From assembly GCA_945872565.1 (NCBI GenBank), contig CAMBZN010000010.1, positions 1-54,188 on the forward strand: DNA of 54,188 bases, in the 5' to 3' direction. A program made the translations under genes and the position numbers. Origin of the DNA: Chlamydia trachomatis (GTDB taxonomy: Bacteria; Chlamydiota; Chlamydiia; Chlamydiales; 2-12-FULL-49-11). Shown here one piece after another: positions 35,242 to 43,345 of this stretch; the stretch's first letter is position 1, and each line of letters begins with the position of its first letter. The notes under the pieces are model-generated. The model did not search any database and was not told where the DNA came from. It worked only from the letters and a program-made list of their open reading frames with translations.

Positions 35242-36189
35242 ATGGATGAAGGAGATCAATTTTTAGTAGCAGATGTTGGGGCGACAAAAACGTTGTTGTT
35301 TTTAGCCAAACATCACGTTCATGAGCCCTCCCTTATAAAAAAAGGGGAGTATTTAGCAGAAAATTTTCATTGCTTGGAGGAGATTTTTATAGAGTTTCTA
35401 AAAGGGCAGGGACATGTGAAATATGCAGCAATTGGTGCATGCGGACCTGTTACAAACGATGTTTGTAAGTTAACAAATCTTCCGTGGATGTTAGACAAAA
35501 AAAAGATCAGTGCGATGTTTGCTTTCGAAAGACTTTTTTTGATCAATGACCTAGAGCTTGAGGGGTGGGGGATCCACTCTTTAAATGACCATGATCTGCT
35601 TGTGATTCAAAAAGGGGTAAAAAACAACGGTAATGTCCGAGCACTTTTATCTGTGGGAACAGGACTTGGTGAGGGGATTATTTTAGAAGATAGGGTCCTG
35701 CCCACTGAAGGGGGGCATGCTGATTTTGCTCCTAGCACTGAAAGTGAGATTGGTTTTTTACAGTGGATGCAGCAAAGGGCTGCCTATGTCTCTTTTGAAA
35801 AAGTCCTTTGTGGAGAGGGAATCGAAAATGTTTATGAATTTTTTTCTAAAAAAAGAGATCTAAAGGCAGAGCAAATTTTTTTAGCAGAAGAAACTCACAG
35901 CAAAAGGGCCGTTTCCTTTTTTTTACAAACTCTCGGCAAAGAGGCTGGGAATTTTGCATTAAAAACACTTTGTTTGGGGGGACTATACCTAACAGGAGGG
36001 GTTTTGAAAAAAAATTATTTACTCATCCAAAGGGGGGAGGTTGCGCAAAATTTTAAAGAAAAAGGGCAGCATAAGAACATTTTAGAGCAGATACCTATCT
36101 ACTTAATAATAGGGGATAAAAGTGTTTTTTTTGGCGGATGGAATTACCTTAAAGCTGCCTTAAAAAGGGTAAATAATTCAAAGAAATAA
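35242..36189 (+). CDS. glk: Glucokinase (Glk family)
   Basis: This 315-residue protein has FLVADVGATKT (phosphate-binding loop, about 7-17), AAIGACGPVTNDVCKLTNLPW, LINDLELEGWGI with the catalytic Asp, LSVGTGLGEGIILED, PTEGGHADFAP (Glu-Gly-Gly-His) and LYLTGGVLKKN (adenosine motif). These match the proteobacterial-type glucokinase, which phosphorylates glucose with ATP. Chlamydiaceae lack this enzyme and import glucose-6-phosphate, whereas several environmental chlamydiae have glk; that is general knowledge of the phylum. The start lies 78 bp from the divergent recA start. Confidence 0.9.
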   Translation: MDEGDQFLVADVGATKTLLFLAKHHVHEPSLIKKGEYLAENFHCLEEIFIEFLKGQGHVKYAAIGACGPVTNDVCKLTNLPWMLDKKKISAMFAFERLFLINDLELEGWGIHSLNDHDLLVIQKGVKNNGNVRALLSVGTGLGEGIILEDRVLPTEGGHADFAPSTESEIGFLQWMQQRAAYVSFEKVLCGEGIENVYEFFSKKRDLKAEQIFLAEETHSKRAVSFFLQTLGKEAGNFALKTLCLGGLYLTGGVLKKNYLLIQRGEVAQNFKEKGQHKNILEQIPIYLIIGDKSVFFGGWNYLKAALKRVNNSKK

Positions 36190-36297
36190 AAAAACATCTC
36201 CAGGATGGGAGAGGTTCTTTAAAAAATCGGTGTACTATTAAATTGTTTTTTTGTATAAACAATCTTTTTACTAAAAACTACTCTGAAGGGGGATAGA

Positions 36298-37416
36298 ATG
36301 AAACTAAATAGGATTGCCGGAGTGTTGATGACAACAATGTTATGTTTGTCAAGCGCTCTTGAGGCAGCAGACAATATGACAAGCACTAAATTAAATGGCT
36401 GCAAAGGACCGGTTCTTTGCTCATCGTTTCCATTATTGGATAATTGCGATGAATGCTGTAAAACATGGCACCTTGATGTCGGTTTGCTTTATCAACAACC
36501 AATTTTCGCTGGAAATTCAGCAGGACTAGGATTTAGTCCTATTTATGCTCAATCTACAGCAACATCAGCAGCATATATTGATCAAAACATTCAAGGTTTG
36601 AATGTTTGTCTAGATTATGCTCTTGGACTAACTGTTAGTGCTGGATACTTGATGCAGCATGATCAGTGGTTTGTTTCTGCTAAGTTTGATTGGCTAAGTT
36701 CATCAGGAAGTGTTGTTTTTAATGGAACTAACACGCTTTATGTAGCTAATCCATTGTTAAATATTACTGCAAGTGTGATCGATAGTGATGGAATTTTTAT
36801 AGGTACAGGATTTGACCCAGAAACAGACCCATTTGATAGCATTAATTACAATTCAGGCCTTGATTTTTATGGTTTGGATGTAATGTTAAGCAGAGGAAGC
36901 TTTCATTCAAGATGTTTTTCTTACGATCCATGGATGGGTGTTGAAGCAATTTGGTTTACAAGAAAACAAAATGCTGCATATTTTTCTACTTCACTTCCAT
37001 CAGGAACAAGTGCTGTGTTAAATTTACAACGTGACAGCTGGGGAGCTGGACCTACATTTGGTTTTAATGGTGAGTACCATATTACTGAAGGTTTAAGCCT
37101 CTTTTCTGACTCAAACGTTGCCGTGCTTATCGGTCAATTATCTGGAACAACTTCATCAACACTTACAGCTAGCGGAGCTGCTGGATATGTTGACCCAAGG
37201 GTTGCTACAATTAATACTCCAGAAAGCTGTGCTTTTATGGTGCCAGTTAGATCTATCATCGGTATCAAGTTATCTACATTTTGCCTAGAAGATAAGCATT
37301 ATGTAGCTATTAAACTCGGTTATGATGCTCGAGCTGTAGGAGTGGTTGCTGCAGGTGGTATACCTTCAGGCTTTAGTCTTAATGGATTGTACACAGACCT
37401 AATCTGGAATTTCTAG
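36298..37416 (+). CDS. MOMP-like outer-membrane protein 1
   Basis: This 372-residue protein has a signal peptide (cleavage near ALEA, residue 23) and the array's N-terminal signature NGCKGPVLCSSF. Alternating hydrophobic segments typical of a beta-barrel follow, and the C-terminal residue is Phe (LIWNF), the usual BAM signal. Chlamydia-like organisms carry large MOMP-like porin families, which supports the call. It is the most divergent of the four intact copies, with a Cys-rich DNCDECCKTW stretch near residue 50 that could form disulphide cross-links. GAAGGGGG precedes the ATG. A strong terminator follows. Confidence 0.75.
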   Translation: MKLNRIAGVLMTTMLCLSSALEAADNMTSTKLNGCKGPVLCSSFPLLDNCDECCKTWHLDVGLLYQQPIFAGNSAGLGFSPIYAQSTATSAAYIDQNIQGLNVCLDYALGLTVSAGYLMQHDQWFVSAKFDWLSSSGSVVFNGTNTLYVANPLLNITASVIDSDGIFIGTGFDPETDPFDSINYNSGLDFYGLDVMLSRGSFHSRCFSYDPWMGVEAIWFTRKQNAAYFSTSLPSGTSAVLNLQRDSWGAGPTFGFNGEYHITEGLSLFSDSNVAVLIGQLSGTTSSTLTASGAAGYVDPRVATINTPESCAFMVPVRSIIGIKLSTFCLEDKHYVAIKLGYDARAVGVVAAGGIPSGFSLNGLYTDLIWNF

Positions 37417-37442
37417 AATAAGCAAGTGTAATATCTGAAAAT

Positions 37443-37476
37443 AAAAAAGGTGGTAATAAAAATTACCACCTTTTTT
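37443..37476 (+). terminator. Intrinsic terminator of MOMP-like gene 1
   Basis: GGTGGTAAT (37449-37457) and ATTACCACC (37462-37470) form a perfect 9 bp stem with a 4-base AAAA loop, extended by A/T pairs and followed by T6. Near-identical hairpins follow the next two copies. Confidence 0.85.
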
Positions 37477-37613
37477 ATTTTATAACCATACAAACCCCTT
37501 TAATCAAAAGGGATAAGCGGCCCTAGAGCCAGCTTCTAAAGCGTTTTACATATTTTTATGTGATTATAAACATATAATATTTGTTCATTTTTTGTAAATA
37601 ACTTAGATTATTA

Positions 37614-37692
37614 TTGTAAATAAAGTTTATTATCAGTATTGGGAAGGGAAAGAACACTATTTTTCTAACAAAAAACCCAAGAGAGGTAACCA
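37614..37692 (+). promoter_or_regulatory. Conserved leader and promoter region of MOMP-like gene 2
   Basis: These 79 bases, running up to the ATG, are repeated upstream of gene 3 with only one difference. They include the AGAGAGGTAAC ribosome-binding site and a long putative 5' UTR. A possible sigma-66-type promoter is TTGTAA (37592-37597), a 17-base spacer and TGTAAA (37615-37620). The same spacing is kept in the other copy although the spacer sequence differs. Confidence 0.45.
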
Positions 37693-38871
37693 ATGTTTAA
37701 AAAGAGAAAAGCTCTTACCATGCTAAGTGTAATGGTATTTGTAATAAACTCATTGTCAGCAAACTCAATAAAGCCAAATGGTTGTAAAGGACCAAATTTG
37801 TGCTCTAGCTACTCAATATTAGACAGCTGCGGATGGCAGTTTGATGTTGGTTTACTCTATCAACAGATGAGAGTTTCTGGGGCAGAAATTGCTAATTCAG
37901 TGGTACAAAAAAATATTGGAACAATCCCTGTTGTTGCTCAAGATTATATTAATTATAGTAATACAAACGTACGCTTTGACTTTAACGTAAATGCCGGTTT
38001 AAAGATAGGTGCTGGTTACTATTTTGAAAATGATGATTGGCTTTTTCTAGCAAATTTTGAGTGGTTAAGATCCTCTGCCTCTTTTGATGGGGAACTTGCG
38101 CCACCAACCATTTATTTTCCTAGCGAATACCAAACTGTATATGCAACAGTATCTGCAGAAAAACCAGTGGCCTTTCAAGAAGTTGCAGCATCATTGGACG
38201 TAGATTACTTCCTGTTGGATGTAGTGCTTGCCAAGGGATCTTATTTTTCAGGTTCTTTTACATTTGAACCATTTTCTGGTATTCAAAGTTCATGGGTAAG
38301 TTATTACACAAACAAAAGTTTTTCAAAAGATTATCATAACACCGATCAGGAGGATAATAACGACAATGGCTGGCTGTCATCGTCTCAAATCTGGTCATCA
38401 ACAACCAATGTGAATTTTTGGGGTGTTGGACCAGAAGTTGGATTCAATGCATCTTACTATATGATGGGAGGGTGGAGCATCTATTCTACAATGAATGCTG
38501 CCGTTCTTTTTGGTCAAACAACCTTGTTTAATGCAAACGGAATTGTGAATACTACAGTTTCGCCTACATTTAATAATGCAAGTGATAGCGATAATGTAGT
38601 TTGTCCTGCAACAAGGGCGATTTTAGGTCTTCAGTACGATAAAGACACTTATTGCGATAGACAACATGTAAGAATACGTGTGGGTTTTGATGCAAGATAT
38701 ATCTTTAATCAGTACCCGACAGTAAACTACAGTCAAGAATTTTTGCATAACCATTTTACACATAGTAATAACACATTTATCTATACATATACAGAGGCCC
38801 GGCCTAATTTTGATGACAATAATGGATTTGGAATGATTGGTTTAATCCTTGATGTAGCCTACGATTTCTAA
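37693..38871 (+). CDS. MOMP-like outer-membrane protein 2
   Basis: This 392-residue protein has a signal peptide (to about NSLSA, residue 23), then NGCKGPNLCSSYSILDSC and barrel-like alternation through to a C-terminal AYDF. It is probably a porin or adhesin of the outer membrane. It is the first of the duplicated pair. Loops rich in Asp and Asn (DYHNTDQEDNNDNG, about 220-233) and a His/Asn loop before EARPNF near the C-terminus differ from copy 3, as expected for surface-exposed segments. It has its own leader and terminator, so it is separately transcribed. Confidence 0.8.
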   Translation: MFKKRKALTMLSVMVFVINSLSANSIKPNGCKGPNLCSSYSILDSCGWQFDVGLLYQQMRVSGAEIANSVVQKNIGTIPVVAQDYINYSNTNVRFDFNVNAGLKIGAGYYFENDDWLFLANFEWLRSSASFDGELAPPTIYFPSEYQTVYATVSAEKPVAFQEVAASLDVDYFLLDVVLAKGSYFSGSFTFEPFSGIQSSWVSYYTNKSFSKDYHNTDQEDNNDNGWLSSSQIWSSTTNVNFWGVGPEVGFNASYYMMGGWSIYSTMNAAVLFGQTTLFNANGIVNTTVSPTFNNASDSDNVVCPATRAILGLQYDKDTYCDRQHVRIRVGFDARYIFNQYPTVNYSQEFLHNHFTHSNNTFIYTYTEARPNFDDNNGFGMIGLILDVAYDF

Positions 38872-38892
38872 ACGCTAAAAGAATAGAGTTTG

Positions 38893-38927
38893 AAAAAAAG
38901 GTGGTAATGAAAATTACCACCTTTTTT
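38893..38927 (+). terminator. Intrinsic terminator of MOMP-like gene 2
   Basis: The stem GGTGGTAAT (38900-38908)/ATTACCACC (38913-38921) has a 4-base loop and is followed by T6. It is the same hairpin as after gene 1, with one loop base changed. Confidence 0.85.
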
Positions 38928-39060
38928 GTTTCTAACCATACAAGCTCCTTTAATCAAAAGGGATAAGCCGCTTTAAGCGTGTTTTTAAATCGTTTTATTT
39001 ACTGCTAATTTATTATAAACATATAATATTTATTTTTTTTGTAACTAATTTAGAATATTG

Positions 39061-39139
39061 TTGTAAATAAAGTTTATTATCAGTATTGGGAAGGGAAAGA
39101 ACACTATTTTTCTAACAAAAAACCCAAGAGAGGTAACAA
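39061..39139 (+). promoter_or_regulatory. Conserved leader and promoter region of MOMP-like gene 3
   Basis: This second copy of the 79-base leader is identical to 37614-37692 except for one base just before the ATG. The candidate promoter hexamers TTGTAA and TGTAAA recur with the same 17-base spacing. The upstream inverted repeat ATTATA-N4-TATAAT is present in both copies. Confidence 0.45.
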
Positions 39140-40324
39140 ATGTTTAAAAAGAGAAGAGCTCTTACCATGCTAAGTGTAATGGTATTTGCAATAAACTCAT
39201 TGTCAGCAAACTCAATAAAGCCAAATGGTTGTAAAGGACCAAATTTGTGCTCTAGCTACCCAATATTAGACAGCTGCGGATGGCAGTTTGATGTTGGTTT
39301 ACTCTATCAACAGATGAGAGTTTCCGGAGCAGAAATTGCTAATGCAGTAGTAGAAAGAAACCCTGGAACAATTCCTGTTGTTGCCCAAGATTATGTTAAT
39401 TTTAGTAACACAAACGTGCTCTTTGATTTTAATGTAGATGCCGGTTTAAAGATAGGTGCTGGTTACTATTTTGAAAATGAGGATTGGCTTTTTCTAGCAA
39501 ATTTTGAGTGGTTAAGATCCTCTGCCTCTTTTGATGGGGAACTTGCGCCACCAACCATCTATCACCCAAGCGAATATCAAACAGTATTTGCATCAGTATC
39601 TGCAGAACATCCAGTGGCCTTTCAAGAAGTTGCAGCATCATTGGACGTAGATTACTTCCTGTTGGATGTAGTGCTTGCCAAGGGATCGTATTTTTCAGGT
39701 TCTTTTACATTTGAACCATTTTCTGGTATTCAAAGTTCATGGGTAAGTTATTACACAAACAAAAGTTTTTCTAACGATGCTTACAACACCACTCAGGCGG
39801 ATACTAACGAGGATGGCTGGCTGTCATCGTCTCAAATCTGGTCATCAACAACCAATGTGAATTTTTGGGGTGTTGGACCAGAAGTTGGATTCAATGCATC
39901 TTACTATATGATGGGGGGCTGGAGCATCTATTCTACAATGAATGCTGCCGTTCTTTTTGGTCAAACAACCTTGTTTAATGCAAACGGAATTGTGAATACT
40001 ACAGTTTCGCCGACATTTAATAATGCAAGTAATAGCGATAATGTAGTTTGTCCTGCAACAAGGGCGATTTTAGGGCTTCAGTACGATAAAGACACCTATT
40101 GTGATAGACAACATGTAAGAATACGTGTGGGATTTGATGCAAGATATATCTTTAATCAGTACCCAACAGTAAACTATAGTCAAGAATATGTGTACAATAA
40201 CATAGTGCAGACTGTTTCACAAAGAGATCTTACCTATAGATATACACAAGCCCGGCCGAATTTTGATGACAATAATGGATTTGGAATGGTTGGTTTAATC
40301 CTTGATGTAGCCTACGATTTCTAA
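39140..40324 (+). CDS. MOMP-like outer-membrane protein 3
   Basis: This 394-residue near-copy of protein 2 has the same signal peptide, NGCKGPNLCSSYPILDSC motif, barrel pattern and C-terminal AYDF. It differs mainly in the loop NDAYNTTQADTNEDG (about 218-232) and the C-terminal loop between SQEY and ARPNF. Short stretches match copy 4 better than copy 2 at synonymous sites (for example GGATCG against GGATCT near 39686), a sign of recombination among the copies. It has its own leader and terminator. Confidence 0.8.
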   Translation: MFKKRRALTMLSVMVFAINSLSANSIKPNGCKGPNLCSSYPILDSCGWQFDVGLLYQQMRVSGAEIANAVVERNPGTIPVVAQDYVNFSNTNVLFDFNVDAGLKIGAGYYFENEDWLFLANFEWLRSSASFDGELAPPTIYHPSEYQTVFASVSAEHPVAFQEVAASLDVDYFLLDVVLAKGSYFSGSFTFEPFSGIQSSWVSYYTNKSFSNDAYNTTQADTNEDGWLSSSQIWSSTTNVNFWGVGPEVGFNASYYMMGGWSIYSTMNAAVLFGQTTLFNANGIVNTTVSPTFNNASNSDNVVCPATRAILGLQYDKDTYCDRQHVRIRVGFDARYIFNQYPTVNYSQEYVYNNIVQTVSQRDLTYRYTQARPNFDDNNGFGMVGLILDVAYDF

Positions 40325-40349
40325 ACGCTAAAAAAAATAGAGTTTGAAA

Positions 40350-40385
40350 AAAGGGTGGTGAAGAAATTCACCACCTTTTTTATTG
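40350..40385 (+). terminator. Intrinsic terminator of MOMP-like gene 3
   Basis: The stem GGTGGTGAA (40354-40362)/TTCACCACC (40367-40375) is followed by a T-run. Compared with the two earlier terminators, paired positions have changed on both arms and pairing is kept, which supports a selected RNA structure. Confidence 0.85.
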
Positions 40386-40444
40386 CAAATAAACAGTAAA
40401 AATTTTACTATCTTTATTCCTACAATCATTTAATAGGTTTTTAA

Positions 40445-41620
40445 ATGCGAAATCAATTTGGAAAAACAGTTCTCTTAGCAGTTTTTGGAATTTTAAATCT
40501 TTTTGCACAAAACGAGAATCCAGATGGTTGTAAAGGATCAAATTTATGTTCAAGTTATCCTGTAATAGATAGTTGCAATTGGCAATTTGATGCGGGGCTA
40601 CTCTACCAACAGATGAGAATTTCTGGAGCTGAAATTGCAAATGCTGTGACAGAAAGAAATACAGACATCATCCCTGTTGTTTCTGAAAACTATGTCAATT
40701 TTACCAACACAAACATCCGTTTTGGATTTGATGTCAATGCTGGGCTAAAATTAGGTGCTGGTTACTATTTACAAAATGATGACGTGCTCTTTCTTGTAAA
40801 TTTTGAATGGCTAAGATCTACTGCTTCTTTTGATGGAGAACTTTCCCCCACAATCATCTATTTACCAAGCGGCTATCAATCTGTATATGCAACAACAGAG
40901 GCTCAAGACATTGTAAGATTTCAAGAAGTTGTAGCATCGCTTAAAGTAGATTACTTTCTGTTGGATGTAGTGCTTGCCAAGGGATCGTATTTTTCAGGTT
41001 CTTTTACATTTGAACCATTTTCTGGGGTTCAAAGTTCATGGATAAGTTACTGCACAAACAAAAGTTTTTCTAATGATGCTAATAATATCAATGAGGAGCC
41101 AAACAACTCCGGTGGGTGGCTTTCACCATCTCAAATGTGGGTCTATCTTACAAACGTGAATTTTTGGGGTGTTGGGCCGGAGATTGGATTCAATGCATCC
41201 TACTATATGATGGGAGGGTGGAGCATCTATTCTACAATGAATGCTGCTGCTATTTTTGGTCAAACAACACTGTTTAATGCAAACGGAATTGTTAATACAG
41301 ATTCTGAGCCGACATTTAATCATGCAAGTGATAGTGATAGTGTGGTTTGTCCTACAACAAGGGCAATTTTAGGTCTTCAATATGATAAAAACTCCTATTG
41401 CAATAAGCGGCATGTAAGAGTGCGCCTTGGTTTTGATGCAAGGTATATCTTTAATCAATATCCAACAGTTAACTATAGTCAAGAATATTTGTATAACGTA
41501 GGGGTGCTTGTGACCTCTCCTCCTAGTATTGATACATATACACAGGCCCGGCCAAATTTTGAAGAAAATATGGGATTTGCCATGGTGGGGTTAATCTTTG
41601 ATGTAGCCCTTGACTTCTGA
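40445..41620 (+). CDS. MOMP-like outer-membrane protein 4
   Basis: This 391-residue protein has a signal peptide (MRNQFGKTVLLAVFGILNLFA), NPDGCKGSNLCSSYPVIDSC and the same overall pattern as copies 2 and 3, ending ALDF. It is moderately diverged overall. However, from about 40964 to 41030 it is virtually identical in DNA to copy 3, and the ANDANN loop after SFS resembles that copy. Only about 60 bp separate its start from the preceding terminator. No terminator of the GGTGGT type follows it; a decayed copy lies next. Confidence 0.78.
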   Translation: MRNQFGKTVLLAVFGILNLFAQNENPDGCKGSNLCSSYPVIDSCNWQFDAGLLYQQMRISGAEIANAVTERNTDIIPVVSENYVNFTNTNIRFGFDVNAGLKLGAGYYLQNDDVLFLVNFEWLRSTASFDGELSPTIIYLPSGYQSVYATTEAQDIVRFQEVVASLKVDYFLLDVVLAKGSYFSGSFTFEPFSGVQSSWISYCTNKSFSNDANNINEEPNNSGGWLSPSQMWVYLTNVNFWGVGPEIGFNASYYMMGGWSIYSTMNAAAIFGQTTLFNANGIVNTDSEPTFNHASDSDSVVCPTTRAILGLQYDKNSYCNKRHVRVRLGFDARYIFNQYPTVNYSQEYLYNVGVLVTSPPSIDTYTQARPNFEENMGFAMVGLIFDVALDF

Positions 41621-41693
41621 TCGTTTAAATCAATTTAAAATAATCAGTAAAAAATTTATCAGCAATTTGCCCATCATTTTAGGAGAAAAACTC

Positions 41694-42025
41694 ATGATAA
41701 ATAGATGTAAGTCGATCACCCTTTTGGTAATTTTTTGCGCGTCAAGTCTTTTTGCGGACACTTTGAAACCAAATGGTTGTAAATGACCTAATTTATGCTC
41801 AAGTTATCCCCTAACAGACGGTTGCAACTGGCAGTTTGATGTGGATGCAGTTTTAAAACTTGGCTTAGTGTACTATTTTGAAAATAATAGTTGGCTATTT
41901 CTTGCAAATTTTGAGTGGCTAAGATCACAAGCTAATTTTTCAACCGTTTCACAGCCCCATCTTTTGAAGAAAATAATGCCTTCGGAATGGTCGGTTTGAT
42001 CTTAGATATTGCCTATGATTTCTAA
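41694..42025 (+). pseudogene. Decayed MOMP-like gene 5 (nonsense, deletion, frameshift)
   Basis: An ATG with a good AGGAG site opens a signal peptide (MINRCKSITLLVIFCASSLFA) and LKPNGCK, then a TGA at 41784-41786 replaces the Gly codon GGA seen in the other copies. The frame continues with PNLCSSYPLTDGCNWQFDV, then skips most of the barrel, resumes as LANFEWLRSQANF, and loses frame. A final piece encodes PSFEENNAFGMVGLILDIAYDF with its stop at 42023-42025. About 850 bp of the normal gene are missing. The end overlaps the dus stop codon by 4 bp. Confidence 0.9.
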
Positions 42026-42984
42026 ATAATACTGTAGCTATCAATCATATGTAATACATCTTCGACAGATGTTGCACTATTTATCTCCCTTCTAAGGGAG
42101 GTGAATTCTTTTTCTTCGCGCAAATACCAGCAGGCAACCCTTCTAATGTCTGATAAAACTTTTCTTGGCGCTTGATAAACAATGATTTCCCTCACATGTT
42201 CTGAAAATAAGATCAATGGTGAGGGGGAAATAGGAGCCTCATCACCAAGAAAAATCTCTCTTGCTATGTGAGGAGCCCCCATAGTAATTCTAGAAACAAG
42301 CACCCCATCGGCCCCTGTTTGCAAAAGGGCCTTTTCTGCAGATTCTCTACATCGAATATCTCCGTTTGCAAATACTAGTATAGAGCGCTCTTGGTCGCAA
42401 GCATCTTTGATATAATCCCAGTTTGCAGGCCCTTTATACGCCTGATGTCTTGTTCTCCCATGAATAAAAACCGCAGATGCTCCCGCTTGTTCTGCAATTT
42501 TTGTCACCGCCCGAGCGTTAATAGATCCCTCATCCCATCCAGCGCGTATCTTTATAGTAATTGGAATATCTACACTTTTTTGCATTTGATAGACAATCTC
42601 CCCTATCTTCTCGGGGGTTTTTAAAAGAGCAGAGCCGCTACCATCTTTGGTCACTTTGTCCACCGGACAGCCACAATTTAAATCAAGCAAGTCAAAACCA
42701 AGATCCTCAATGATTTTACTGCATTCTCCGGCAACATCCTTTTTACTAGTACATATTTGAGCGCCAATTGGGTGCATACCTTTTGTAAAAGAGAGCATGG
42801 AAAAAGTCCCCTTGTCACCACGTGCAAGGGCTTCAGCTTTTGTCATCTCTGTGAAAATAAGACTATCTGTATATTTGCGAACCATCGCCCGAAAGGGGAG
42901 GTCAGAGCAACCCGCAAGAGGGGAATACACAATGTTTGAGCAAAGATTGAGATTTTTTATTTTTATCGCTTTAAAAAGGGTCAT
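42022..42984 (-). CDS. tRNA-dihydrouridine synthase
   Basis: This 320-residue FMN-dependent TIM-barrel enzyme reduces uridine in tRNA D-loops. It has YSPLAGCSDLPFRAM at the N-terminus, TEMTKAEAL, DLNCGCPVDKVTKDGSGSALL with the catalytic Cys, IKIRAGWD, FIHGRTRHQAYKGPANWDYI, ANGDIRC and GADGVLVSR. The overall form fits the DusB-type bacterial family. From memory the Chlamydia counterpart (CT644) precedes the same downstream genes, so the gene order is conserved. It is co-transcribed with the upstream yggT-like gene through an ATGA overlap. Confidence 0.92.
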   Translation of the reverse strand: MTLFKAIKIKNLNLCSNIVYSPLAGCSDLPFRAMVRKYTDSLIFTEMTKAEALARGDKGTFSMLSFTKGMHPIGAQICTSKKDVAGECSKIIEDLGFDLLDLNCGCPVDKVTKDGSGSALLKTPEKIGEIVYQMQKSVDIPITIKIRAGWDEGSINARAVTKIAEQAGASAVFIHGRTRHQAYKGPANWDYIKDACDQERSILVFANGDIRCRESAEKALLQTGADGVLVSRITMGAPHIAREIFLGDEAPISPSPLILFSEHVREIIVYQAPRKVLSDIRRVACWYLREEKEFTSLRREINSATSVEDVLHMIDSYSII

Positions 42985-43235
42985 ACTAATATGGAGGTGA
43001 TAAAGGTTTGTAGAAAACGGAGGGCAACTAGCGCTATCATAGGGCTCAAGTCAAGAACTCCTCCAATCGGAGGGATAATTTTTTTAAAAATATTCATATA
43101 CGGATCAGTGACAAATAGAATGAATTTAGTCGCCTGATATTGATATAATGTAGGAAACCAAGAGAGGGAAATTCTAGTAAATAGTAATAAAGAATAGATA
43201 GAAAACAAAGTTTCAACAATAGTAAGAGTGTTCAT
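42981..43235 (-). CDS. YggT-family small membrane protein
   Basis: This 84-residue protein has two hydrophobic segments (about 5-25 and 62-83) separated by the family motif region SWFPTLYQYQATKFILFVTDPYMNIFKKIIPPIGGVLDLSP. YggT proteins usually duplicate this unit; single-unit forms are known in many lineages. Their role is poorly understood, with suggested links to membrane or division processes. It is the first gene of a two-gene unit with dus (4 bp overlap) and divergent from the PilM-like operon. Confidence 0.85.
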   Translation of the reverse strand: MNTLTIVETLFSIYSLLLFTRISLSWFPTLYQYQATKFILFVTDPYMNIFKKIIPPIGGVLDLSPMIALVALRFLQTFITSILV

Positions 43236-43345
43236 TAGATTCTCATATGTTTAATTTTCACCATTTTACCATAGTATTCATTTACGTCATCCTTTATTAT
43301 TCTTCTGTAATGATAAAAACAATGAACCGCGGTTAGGGTAGCGAT

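Larger units (their letters stand above)
37614..40385 (+). repeat. Tandem duplication of a MOMP-like gene unit
   Basis: A unit of 1447 bp, comprising leader, gene and terminator, occurs twice head to tail; the first begins at 37614 and the second at 39061. Leaders differ at one base in 79, and the proteins agree at roughly nine residues in ten by eye. Differences concentrate in a few loops and near the C-terminus. The regions further upstream of each leader are also related but more diverged, showing the duplicated block started earlier. Confidence 0.85.

Noticed and set aside
36190..36297. Weak hairpin (TCTCC/GGAGA) after glk
   Set aside because: Only 5 bp of stem and no T-run directly behind it, so a terminator call is not supported.
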